Part shown: positions 6,391 to 12,167 of the stretch, piece after piece
How positions within the stretch are numbered: position 1 is the stretch's first letter
How the letters are laid out: each line of letters opens with the position of its first letter
NCBI GenBank assembly: GCA_900770225.1
Contig: CAAGJU010000336.1
Location: 1 to 12,167 of the forward strand
Length of the DNA stretch: 12,167 bases
Direction of reading: 5' to 3'
Source of the DNA: Lachnospiraceae bacterium
GTDB taxonomy: Bacteria > Bacillota > Clostridia > Lachnospirales > Lachnospiraceae
The notes under the pieces: generated by a model
Told to the model about the DNA's origin: nothing
Databases searched by the model: none
What the model saw: only the letters and a program-made list of their open reading frames with translations
Made by a program: the position numbers and the translations under genes

Positions 6391-6661
6391 GTATAAGTCC
6401 GTCGCATGCCAGAGGCGGACTGCACACCCGAAGGGCGTGCAAGGCCGACTATGGCTTTGCGACGACAACAAGTATGAGCATGGAGCGATGCGAAGCATCG
6501 CGAGAATGCGAATATGCGCGGGTAGTGAGCCGCATCCGCACACAGGAAGTGTGATGCGGTGAGGCGAGCGCCGCGTCAGCCCGACGAAGTCGGGCATACT
6601 TGTAGCGACGCGGGAGCACGCAGTGCGAAGCGGCGCGTAGACTTATACAATATGTGGCGCT
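6388..6661 (+). repeat. Dispersed hairpin element, full-length copy R4 (in the leuA leader)
   Basis: Perfect 12-bp terminal inverted repeats, ATTGTATAAGTC (6388-6399) and GACTTATACAAT (6640-6651), bound a 264-bp element. The conserved ATGTGGC lies just outside the right end. Modules in order: a left arm closed by GTCGCA/TGCGAC (about 6401-6463) with a GAA triloop; the core hairpin at 6478-6509 (stem 6485-6491 with 6495-6501, GAA loop); a middle arm with CCGCAT/ATGCGG and CACAC/GTGTG; GCCCGAC-GAA-GTCGGGC near 6579-6595; and a right arm at 6606-6636 with GCAC-GCA-GTGC. Because it lies after the T-box terminator and before the leuA ribosome binding site, it must be part of every leuA mRNA started at the T-box promoter. 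Short frames within it look non-coding. Confidence 0.9.
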
Positions 6662-6698
6662 ATTAATAGCATAACTGATTCAGGGAGGAAAATGCATC

Positions 6699-8363
6699 AT
6701 GATGAATTACAGAAAGTACACCAAACAGTATTATATGCCGCCGGAAGAATGCTATGACTGGGTTAAGAAGGATTCCATCGACAAAGCGCCGATCTGGTGC
6801 AGTGTGGATCTCCGCGATGGCAATCAGGCTCTTGTGATTCCCATGGATCTGGATACCAAGATTGAGGTTTTCAAAATGCTCTGTGAGGTTGGTTTCAAGG
6901 AGATTGAGGTCGGATTTCCGGCAGCTTCCGAGACGGAGTTTGTTTTTCTCCGTCGTCTGATCGAAGAAAACCTGATCCCGGAGGACGTGACGGTTCAGGT
7001 GCTCACACAGGCCAGAGAGCACATTATCAAGAGAACCTTCGAGGCACTGGAGGGCTGCAAGAACAAGGCCATTGTTCACGTATATAATTCCACCTCGTTT
7101 GCACAGAGACAGCAGGTTTTCAAAAAGAGCAAGGATGAGATCCTTCAGATCGCTGTCGACGGAGCAAAGCTTCTGCAGGAGCTGACCGATAAGGCCGGTG
7201 AGAACTTCCGCTTCGAGTACAGCCCTGAGAGCTTCACCGGAACGGAGCCTGAATATGCACTGCAGGTCTGCAATGCCGTTCTTGATGTATGGAAACCGGA
7301 GGCTGACCGCAAGGCCATCATCAATCTGCCGTCTACTGTGGAACTCTCGATGCCGCATGTATATGCGAGCCAGGTTGAGTATATGTCAAAGCATCTCAAC
7401 TACAGAGATAACGTTGTGCTCTCGCTTCATCCCCACAATGACCGCGGCTGCGGCGTGAGCGACGCAGAGCTCGGTGTGCTGGCAGGTGCCGACCGTGTGG
7501 AGGGCACGCTCTTCGGAAACGGCGAGCGCACAGGAAACGTCGATATCATCACGCTTGCCATGAACCTCTACATGCAGGGCGTAGATCCGGAAATGCACTT
7601 CGATCATATGCCGGAGATCTGCAGAAAATATGAAGAGTTCACCGGTATGCCGGTTGACGACAGAAAGCCTTTCTGTGGAAAACTCGTATATGCGGCATTT
7701 TCAGGATCCCATCAGGACGCCATCGCCAAGGGCATGCATTTCCGTCAGGAGAACGATCCGGATCACTGGACGGTTCCGTATCTGCCGATCGATCCTACGG
7801 ATATCGACAGAAGCTACGATGCCGACGTTATCCGTATCAACAGCCAGTCCGGCAAGGGCGGCGTAGGATATGTACTGGAGACCAATTATGATCTGATCCT
7901 TCCGAAAAAAATGCGTGAGGCCATGGGCTACGCGGCGAAGGATCTTTCCGATCATCTGCACAAGGAACTCAAGCCGGACGAACTGTTCAGCCTGTTCAAG
8001 CAGAAGTTCGAGAACATCAAATCGCCGCTGGAGGTCAACGGTGTGCATTTCCGCCAGATGGACAACGGTATGATCGAAGCCTCCGTCAATGCCAGATACA
8101 ACAACGGTGAATGGAAGACGGCGAAGGCGGAAGGAAACGGCCGTCTGGATTCCGTGAGCAACGCACTGAAAAATGCATTCAGTCTGGAGTACACACTGAC
8201 GACCTATCAGGAGCACGCACTCTCCAAGAGCTCGAGCTCAAAGGCTATCGCCTACGTCGGCATCGAGACACCGGAAGGCAAGACAGCCTGGGGCGCAGGC
8301 GTAGACCCCGATATCATCCGCGCTTCCATCGATGCGCTGGTGACCGCTATCAACAATCGATAA
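6699..8363 (+). CDS. leuA: 2-isopropylmalate synthase
   Basis: Catalyses the first committed step of leucine synthesis, condensing acetyl-CoA with 2-ketoisovalerate in the cytoplasm. The 554 residues match the LeuA2 subtype (actinobacterial/fungal-like) better than the roughly 510-residue subtype. A DRE-TIM (HMGL-like) barrel covers about residues 30-305: WCSVDLRDGNQAL (33-45) with metal ligand Asp40, EVGFPAASETEF (70-81), and LHPHNDRGCGV (243-253) with metal ligands His244 and His246. GNGERTGN follows at 273-280. The C-terminal part from about 430 is the LeuA regulatory domain, so leucine feedback inhibition is likely. GGGAGGA (6683-6689) is 9 bases before the ATG; a second in-frame ATG at 6702 is less well spaced. 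The leucine T-box upstream independently supports the assignment. A terminator-like hairpin follows at 8377, so it appears monocistronic. Confidence 0.97.
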   Translation: MMNYRKYTKQYYMPPEECYDWVKKDSIDKAPIWCSVDLRDGNQALVIPMDLDTKIEVFKMLCEVGFKEIEVGFPAASETEFVFLRRLIEENLIPEDVTVQVLTQAREHIIKRTFEALEGCKNKAIVHVYNSTSFAQRQQVFKKSKDEILQIAVDGAKLLQELTDKAGENFRFEYSPESFTGTEPEYALQVCNAVLDVWKPEADRKAIINLPSTVELSMPHVYASQVEYMSKHLNYRDNVVLSLHPHNDRGCGVSDAELGVLAGADRVEGTLFGNGERTGNVDIITLAMNLYMQGVDPEMHFDHMPEICRKYEEFTGMPVDDRKPFCGKLVYAAFSGSHQDAIAKGMHFRQENDPDHWTVPYLPIDPTDIDRSYDADVIRINSQSGKGGVGYVLETNYDLILPKKMREAMGYAAKDLSDHLHKELKPDELFSLFKQKFENIKSPLEVNGVHFRQMDNGMIEASVNARYNNGEWKTAKAEGNGRLDSVSNALKNAFSLEYTLTTYQEHALSKSSSSKAIAYVGIETPEGKTAWGAGVDPDIIRASIDALVTAINNR

Positions 8364-8376
8364 TTCATGATTTGAA

Positions 8377-8410
8377 ACGAGCCCGGACAGTTGTTCCGGG
8401 CTCGTACCTT
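8377..8410 (+). terminator. Intrinsic terminator of leuA
   Basis: ACGAGCCCGGA (8377-8387) pairs perfectly over 11 bases with TCCGGGCTCGT (8395-8405) around a 7-base loop, 13 bases after the leuA stop. The following ACCTTTC is a poor U-tract, so termination may be incomplete. Confidence 0.7.
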
Positions 8411-8431
8411 TCAGCACGAGATATAAAATCG

Positions 8432-8657
8432 GAATACAGATGCCTCCATCCGCAGACGCCGGTGGTTGGCGAATCCGAACGTTAGTGACGGATGAGCTTA
8501 CCACCGCTGCGTCGAGGACGAGCGAGAGCAGTCAGCTTGTAAGCTCGCTGAAGCTCGCTAACTGCGCTGACAGGCGTCGCACGTAAGCTTCGAGCTTCCC
8601 TTCGGTCGCTCTCAGCAAGTGCTCATCGCTCTGTTGCGGATAGAGGCATCTGTATTC
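8432..8657. repeat. 226-bp inverted-repeat element R6 between leuA and thrC
   Basis: GAATACAGATGCCTC (8432-8446) and the matching inverse at 8643-8657 are the outer parts of a 23-bp inverted repeat (8432-8454 with 8635-8657) with one mismatch. Inside, GACGCC (8455-8460) can pair with GGCGTC near 8573-8578. GGTGGT (8461-8466) pairs with ACCACC (8500-8505) around an inner ATCCG/CGGAT. GTCAGC/GCTGAC and GAAGCTCG/CGAGCTTC provide further stems. The whole can fold as a long stem topped by several hairpins. The 11-mer GAATACAGATG also occurs at 3959-3969 beside R3. The ends differ from the R0-R4 family. No protein is supported here. It may be a non-autonomous mobile element or a structured RNA. Confidence 0.75.
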
Positions 8658-8694
8658 TCGTATAACGGCTAGATGGCGGCGTGCCTGTAATTTT

Positions 8695-8724
8695 TTGACC
8701 GTGATGCGGACAATATGATATACT
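8695..8724 (+). promoter_or_regulatory. Candidate thrC promoter
   Basis: TTGACC (8695-8700) and TATACT (8719-8724) are each 5 of 6 to consensus, separated by 18 bases and preceded by a T-tract. Initiation near 8731 would give a leader of about 70 bases. That leader includes the solitary repeat end at 8739-8750. Confidence 0.65.
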
Positions 8725-8738
8725 TCTGATGGCGTTCA

Positions 8739-8750
8739 GACTTATACAAT
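8739..8750 (+). repeat. Solitary copy of the R4 terminal repeat upstream of thrC
   Basis: GACTTATACAAT is identical over all 12 bases to the R4 right terminus at 6640-6651, but no hairpin module of the family adjoins it on the left. It lies 51 bases before thrC, close to the spacing at leuA (47 bases). It may be a remnant of the element or a regulatory or promoter-like motif in its own right (TATACAAT resembles a -10 box). Confidence 0.6.
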
Positions 8751-8801
8751 CAGCCGGCAGGGCCGGCACAAAGAGAGAATCATCATACCGGAGGATTAAA
8801 A

Positions 8802-10292
8802 ATGCAGGTATTTTACAGCAGTACGAGGGGCGGAGAAAAGGGCGTACCTTCTTCCAGAGCTATTCTGAACGGACTTGCCGGCGACGGCGGGCTCTATGTG
8901 CCGGATTCATTCCCGGCGCTTGAGGTTTCCTTTGATGACCTCGCTCATATGAATTACCGGGATCTCGCCTATGAAGTCATGAAGCTTTTTCTCACTGATT
9001 TCACGGAAGAGGAGCTCCGCAACTGCATCAATCATGCCTATGACAGCAAATTTGACGTGCCGGAGATTGCTCCGCTGCGCAAGGCGGATGACGCTTACTT
9101 CCTGGAGCTTTTCCATGGCAAAACCATCGCTTTCAAGGACATGGCACTGTCCATTCTTCCCTATCTCATGACGACGGCTGCCCGTAAAAATCAGATTTCC
9201 AACAAGATCTGTATCATGACAGCTACATCCGGAGACACCGGAAAAGCAGCCATGGCCGGGTTTGCCGATGTGCCGGGAACAGAGATCATCGTATTTTTCC
9301 CGAAGGATGGCGTGAGTCCTGTGCAGAAACGCCAGATGGTGACGCAGAAGGGAAAGAACACGCATGTGGTAGCCATCACGGGCAATTTCGATGACGCCCA
9401 GACGGGTGTCAAGAAGATGTTCGGAGACAGACAGCTCGCAGAGGACGCCAGCGCGAAGGAGATTCAGTTCAGTTCCGCCAATTCCATCAATATCGGCCGG
9501 CTTGTGCCGCAGGCTGCCTATTACGTATACGCTTATGCACAGCTGATCAGAAGCGGTGCGATCAAAGCGGGCGACAGCATCAATATCACGGTGCCGACCG
9601 GTAATTTCGGCAATATTCTTGCCGCTTATTATGCAAAACAGATCGGACTTCCGGTGAAAAAACTGATCTGCGCATCCAATCAGAACAACGTGCTTACCGA
9701 CTTTTTCCACACCGGTATTTATGACAGGAACCGTCCGTTTATCCTGACGACTTCACCGTCCATGGATATTCTGGTATCCAGCAATCTGGAGCGCCTGATC
9801 TATCAGAGCTGTGGAAGAGACGCGGAGAAGACCGCCGCTTTCATGAAGCAGCTGCGCGAGACCGGCCGTTACGAGATCACGGATGAAATGAAAGCTGAGC
9901 TCGGCGATTTTGTGGCGGAATTTTCCTCAGAGGATGAAGTCGCTGATGCTATTCGCAAAGTTTACAACGATGAGCATTACGTCATCGATCCGCACACGGC
10001 AGTGGCCGCTTCCGTTTACTTCCGCTACAGAGAAGAGAGCGGCGATGAGACGCCGACGGTCATCGCTTCCACAGCCAGCCCTTACAAGTTTGCACGCGCC
10101 GTACTGCACGCCATTGATGCCGGTAAATTTGACAGCATGACCGATGAGGAGCAGTTCGATGCTCTGCATGAGGTTTCCGGTGTAAAAATACCGAATGCCA
10201 TTGAAGAGATCCGGACGGCGCCGGTACGTCACAAGACCGTGTCGTCTGTAGAAGATATGCAGAAGACTGTCAGAGAGATGCTGGGCATTTGA
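8802..10292 (+). CDS. thrC: Threonine synthase
   Basis: PLP-dependent enzyme that converts O-phosphohomoserine to threonine and phosphate, the last step of threonine synthesis, in the cytoplasm. The 496 residues and the opening YSSTRGGEKGVPSSRAILNG (5-24) are typical of the long ThrC class (E. coli/yeast-like), not the roughly 350-residue class. The PLP lysine is Lys112 in IAFKDMALS. The cofactor phosphate is expected to be held by VPTGNFGNILAAYYAK (264-279), and ATSGDTGKAAMAGF (141-154) lies in the active site. GGAGG (8790-8794) is 7 bases before the ATG. No threonine attenuator or T-box was found upstream; the leader holds a short element end and a plausible promoter. The hom and thrB genes of the pathway are not in the window. 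The following cobT is separated by 92 bases and is unlikely to be functionally linked. Confidence 0.97.
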   Translation: MQVFYSSTRGGEKGVPSSRAILNGLAGDGGLYVPDSFPALEVSFDDLAHMNYRDLAYEVMKLFLTDFTEEELRNCINHAYDSKFDVPEIAPLRKADDAYFLELFHGKTIAFKDMALSILPYLMTTAARKNQISNKICIMTATSGDTGKAAMAGFADVPGTEIIVFFPKDGVSPVQKRQMVTQKGKNTHVVAITGNFDDAQTGVKKMFGDRQLAEDASAKEIQFSSANSINIGRLVPQAAYYVYAYAQLIRSGAIKAGDSINITVPTGNFGNILAAYYAKQIGLPVKKLICASNQNNVLTDFFHTGIYDRNRPFILTTSPSMDILVSSNLERLIYQSCGRDAEKTAAFMKQLRETGRYEITDEMKAELGDFVAEFSSEDEVADAIRKVYNDEHYVIDPHTAVAASVYFRYREESGDETPTVIASTASPYKFARAVLHAIDAGKFDSMTDEEQFDALHEVSGVKIPNAIEEIRTAPVRHKTVSSVEDMQKTVREMLGI

Positions 10293-10316
10293 GGGAAAAA
10301 TCATCCATATTATTAT
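10289..10316 (+). promoter_or_regulatory. Candidate cobT promoter overlapping the thrC stop
   Basis: TTGAGG (10289-10294) and TATTAT (10311-10316, 5 of 6 to consensus) are separated by 16 bases. The -35 box overlaps the thrC TGA. No cobalamin riboswitch fits in the 92-base gap, so cobT would be transcribed either from this weak promoter or by read-through from thrC. Confidence 0.35.
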
Positions 10317-10332
10317 GTGGGTGTCATAAGTA

Positions 10333-10350
10333 TGTTAACAGTGTCAAAAG
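10333..10350 (+). repeat. 18-bp repeat shared with the start of element R7
   Basis: TGTTAACAGTGTCAAAAG matches the left end of R7 (12004-12021) at 17 of 18 positions, including a 15-base identical run. It lies 35 bases before cobT, between TGTCAT (10322-10327) and ATGACA (10364-10369), which could pair around it. It may be a solitary end of the R7 family or a shared cob-locus regulatory site. Confidence 0.5.
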
Positions 10351-10384
10351 ATTTCAGCATCCGATGACATGAGGATAAGGCTGC

Positions 10385-11437
10385 ATGGGACTTCTTGAAG
10401 ATACAATACAACAGATCCGGCCGGCGGACAGTCACGCGGAGACCGCAGCTGCCCGCCATTGGGATGCCATCGCCCATCCGCTTCACAGCCTCGGCAAACT
10501 GGAGGATGTGATCGTACGGATCGCCGGCATCCAGGAAACACCGGATGTCCGTCTGGACAGGAAATGTCTCGTCGTAATGTGCGCCGATAACGGGGTAGTT
10601 GCTGAGGGCGTGACCCAGACAGGTCAGGAAGTGACAGCGCAGGTCGCCGAAAACTTCCTGACGGATAAAGCAACGGCTGCCATTCTCTGCAGAGAGGCCG
10701 GAGCAGATATTTTTCCTATTGATATTGGTATGGCGAGGGATACAAAGGTCCGCCGATGCAAGACGCTCTGTGGAACAAAGGATATGGCCATAGAACCTGC
10801 CATGACGAGGCAGGAGGCAGTGCAGGCTGTGGAGACCGGCATCCGGATCGCGCAGGAAAAAGCTGCTGCGGGATACCGGATCATCGCGACGGGAGAGATG
10901 GGCATCGGCAATACAACGACGAGCAGTGCCATGGCTTCTGTACTCCTTGACCAGCCGGTGGAACGTATGACGGGCAGAGGTGCCGGGCTTTCCACGGAAG
11001 GTCTTCGGCGCAAGATTCAGGTAATCCATCAGAGTGTTGAGAAAAACAGACCGGATCCGGCGGATCCTCTCGATGTCCTCGCGAAGGTTGGCGGGCTCGA
11101 TATTGCCGGTATGACAGGTCTGTATCTGGGAGGGGCGGCCTGCCGCGTACCGCTGGTGATCGACGGCTTTATTTCGGCAGTTGCTGCGCTGACAGCGGTG
11201 AGAATCTGTCCGGCCGCAGGTGCTTTTCTGATCCCATCGCATGTATCGGACGAGCCGGCAACGCCGCTGATCCTGGATGCGCTGGGATTAAGTCCGTTCC
11301 TCACCTGCAACATGCGCCTCGGCGAAGGAACCGGCGCTGTCATGCTTTTCCCGCTGCTGGATATGTCACTCAGCGTGTATAAAAGCATGTCGACGTTTGA
11401 GGAAGACAACATCGAGGCATACAAGCCCCTGACTTAA
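10385..11437 (+). CDS. cobT: Nicotinate-nucleotide--dimethylbenzimidazole phosphoribosyltransferase
   Basis: Transfers phosphoribose from nicotinate mononucleotide to a lower-ligand base (5,6-dimethylbenzimidazole or a relative), giving the alpha-riboside phosphate used in the cobalamin nucleotide loop. The 350 residues match the family length. HPLHSLGKLE (31-40), VMCADNGVVAEGV (64-76) and the signature GEMGIGNTTTSSAM (170-183) are present. The catalytic glutamate corresponds to Glu314 in RLGEGTGAVM. The start at 10385 is supported by protein alignment to the family; the ribosome binding site is modest (GAGG at 10371-10374 or AAGG at 10377-10380). cobU follows after a 53-base gap in the same direction, an arrangement common in cob operons. 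The lower-ligand base actually used cannot be told from sequence alone. Confidence 0.95.
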   Translation: MGLLEDTIQQIRPADSHAETAAARHWDAIAHPLHSLGKLEDVIVRIAGIQETPDVRLDRKCLVVMCADNGVVAEGVTQTGQEVTAQVAENFLTDKATAAILCREAGADIFPIDIGMARDTKVRRCKTLCGTKDMAIEPAMTRQEAVQAVETGIRIAQEKAAAGYRIIATGEMGIGNTTTSSAMASVLLDQPVERMTGRGAGLSTEGLRRKIQVIHQSVEKNRPDPADPLDVLAKVGGLDIAGMTGLYLGGAACRVPLVIDGFISAVAALTAVRICPAAGAFLIPSHVSDEPATPLILDALGLSPFLTCNMRLGEGTGAVMLFPLLDMSLSVYKSMSTFEEDNIEAYKPLT

Positions 11438-11490
11438 TCCTATATTTTTTAATGACCACAGGCTTTTGCAGTTACAGTACAGGTTAAAAG

Positions 11491-12006
11491 ATGATACATT
11501 TGATTACCGGCGGTGCCGCGAGCGGAAAATCTGAATATGCAGAATCACAGGTCCTGGCATCAGGATGCAGCAACAGGCTATATGTAGCCACCATGTCTGT
11601 GGGTACGGATCCTGAAAATATGGAGAGGATTCGAAAGCACAGGGAACGCAGAAAAGATATGGGCTTTAAGACCATTGAGTGTTCTCTGATGCTCTCAGAT
11701 ATCACGGTGCCGGAAGACTGTGCCGTTCTTCTCGAGGATCTGCCGAATCTGCTGGCTAATGAGATGTATCTGCCGAACGGTATCGGCATTCATGCGCTCG
11801 GCCGCATCATGCAGGGTATTAAGGATCTGGATCAGGCATCTGAAGAGCTGTATATCGTTACGGATGATGTCTTCGCTGATTCCTGTTCTTATGAGGGCGG
11901 GACGAAACTGTATATGCAGCTGCTCGGCCTGATCAGTCAGAATCTCACCAGTCTCGCGGAAAGCGTCACGGAGGTTGTGTACGGTATACCTGTGAAAATA
12001 AAATGA
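11491..12006 (+). CDS. cobU: Adenosylcobinamide kinase / adenosylcobinamide-phosphate guanylyltransferase
   Basis: Bifunctional nucleotide-loop enzyme that phosphorylates adenosylcobinamide and then attaches GMP. The 171 residues are close to the family norm of about 180. A P-loop GGAASGKS (7-14) opens the protein. IRKHRERR (47-54) contains His50, the position expected to carry the GMP intermediate. VLLEDLPNLLANEM (79-92) corresponds to the family's second nucleotide-site segment, and VVYGIPVKIK is a typical clostridial C-terminus. The SNEVG motif of proteobacterial CobU is replaced by TDDVFAD, so kinase or transferase details could differ. No strong ribosome binding site precedes the ATG (only AGG at 11481-11483), which suggests weak translation or coupling to cobT. 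The stop codon TGA is the first three bases of repeat R7. cobS would be the expected next gene but lies beyond the window. Confidence 0.88.
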   Translation: MIHLITGGAASGKSEYAESQVLASGCSNRLYVATMSVGTDPENMERIRKHRERRKDMGFKTIECSLMLSDITVPEDCAVLLEDLPNLLANEMYLPNGIGIHALGRIMQGIKDLDQASEELYIVTDDVFADSCSYEGGTKLYMQLLGLISQNLTSLAESVTEVVYGIPVKIK

Positions 12007-12167
12007 TAACAGTGTCAAAAGTCATCACCCACGTTGCACTTGTGCAAAAGTGGGTGAATGACTTATTGACATGCCCCTCAGCGAGGGCATAGTGGGGCGA
12101 AGCCACACGAGAGCCCGAGCTGAGGGAGGATCGCGGGAGCGCGTAGCGCGTAGCGATCCGGTTATCA
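12004..12167 (+). repeat. Hairpin-rich element R7 starting on the cobU stop codon
   Basis: TGATAAC (12004-12010) and GTTATCA (12161-12167) are perfect 7-bp inverted ends spanning 164 bases. The second end is also the window edge, so the element could extend further. The first hairpin (12014-12070) is long: GTCAA/TTGAC, AGTCAT/ATGACT, CCCAC/GTGGG and TTGCAC/GTGCAA. The second (12078-12123) has CTCAGC/GCTGAG outside and, at 12085-12116, a 4-bp stem, 3-base loop side, 7-bp stem, GAA triloop and GAGA loop side. The third (12128-12159) is GGATCGC/GCGATCC around GCGC-GTA-GCGC. The last two have the same dimensions and loop bases as modules of R0-R4 although the stems differ. No terminator U-tract follows, so it is not an ordinary cobU terminator. 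Confidence 0.75.

Noticed and set aside
6163..6396. 77-residue open frame within the leuA leader
   Set aside because: It spans the 3' part of the T-box, including its core and terminator, where RNA conservation explains the sequence; it has no protein similarity I recognise.
8432..8657. Integron attC site or a simple rho-independent terminator
   Set aside because: No correctly placed core-site pair flanks the hairpin and there is no integrase or cassette array; the stem is too long and branched and lacks a U-tract.
10293..10384. Cobalamin riboswitch upstream of cobT
   Set aside because: The 92-base gap is too short for the aptamer and lacks the conserved B12-box; only a weak promoter, a short hairpin and an 18-bp repeat are seen.
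1..12167. CRISPR array
   Set aside because: The repeats are few, long, palindromic, unevenly spaced and in both orientations. There is no regular repeat-spacer pattern and no cas gene.

Overview
This window looks like chromosomal DNA from a Clostridia-type Firmicute, probably Lachnospiraceae. The assignment rests on strong GGAGG ribosome binding sites, a leucine T-box, a two-domain 554-residue 2-isopropylmalate synthase, a cytoplasmic GH13 amylase of the Bacillus type, and clostridial-looking CobT and CobU proteins. The assignment is an inference; no rRNA or other marker gene is present. All protein genes are on the + strand and look intact. The only minus-strand gene is a tRNA.

Layout. 1-108: right end of a hairpin-rich dispersed repeat (copy R0). 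183-1951: leuC-leuD, both subunits of isopropylmalate isomerase. 1964-2198: a degenerate repeat (R1) followed by a terminator-like leader hairpin. 2199-3695: cytoplasmic alpha-amylase. 3694-3767: short repeat R2. 3774-3928: tRNA-Pro(AGG) on the minus strand with its own promoter and terminator. 3984-4259: full-length repeat R3, inverted. 4335-5888: sodium/proline symporter putP. 6018-6390: promoter and leucine T-box. 6388-6661: full-length repeat R4, placed between the T-box terminator and leuA. 6699-8363: leuA. 8377-8657: leuA terminator, then a separate 226-bp inverted-repeat element (R6). 8802-10292: thrC. 10385-12006: cobT-cobU of late cobalamin synthesis. 12004-12167: another hairpin-rich element (R7) that begins on the cobU stop codon.

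Function. leuA, leuC and leuD supply three of the four proteins that convert 2-ketoisovalerate to 2-ketoisocaproate; leuB is not in the window. thrC makes threonine. The leuA leader carries a CUG (Leu) specifier, so leuA is predicted to be transcribed when tRNA-Leu is uncharged. cobT and cobU act at the lower-ligand and nucleotide-loop steps of cobalamin assembly.

The most unusual content is between the genes. A family of roughly 265-bp modular elements (R0-R4) has 12-13-bp perfect terminal inverted repeats, interchangeable hairpin arms with three-base loops, and a conserved right end built around TACAGTACTGTA. Stems differ between copies by paired changes that keep base pairing, which suggests selection on the folded RNA or single-stranded DNA. 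R7 has different sequence but repeats the same helix and internal-loop dimensions. Both window ends lie inside such elements. I do not recognise this family by name.
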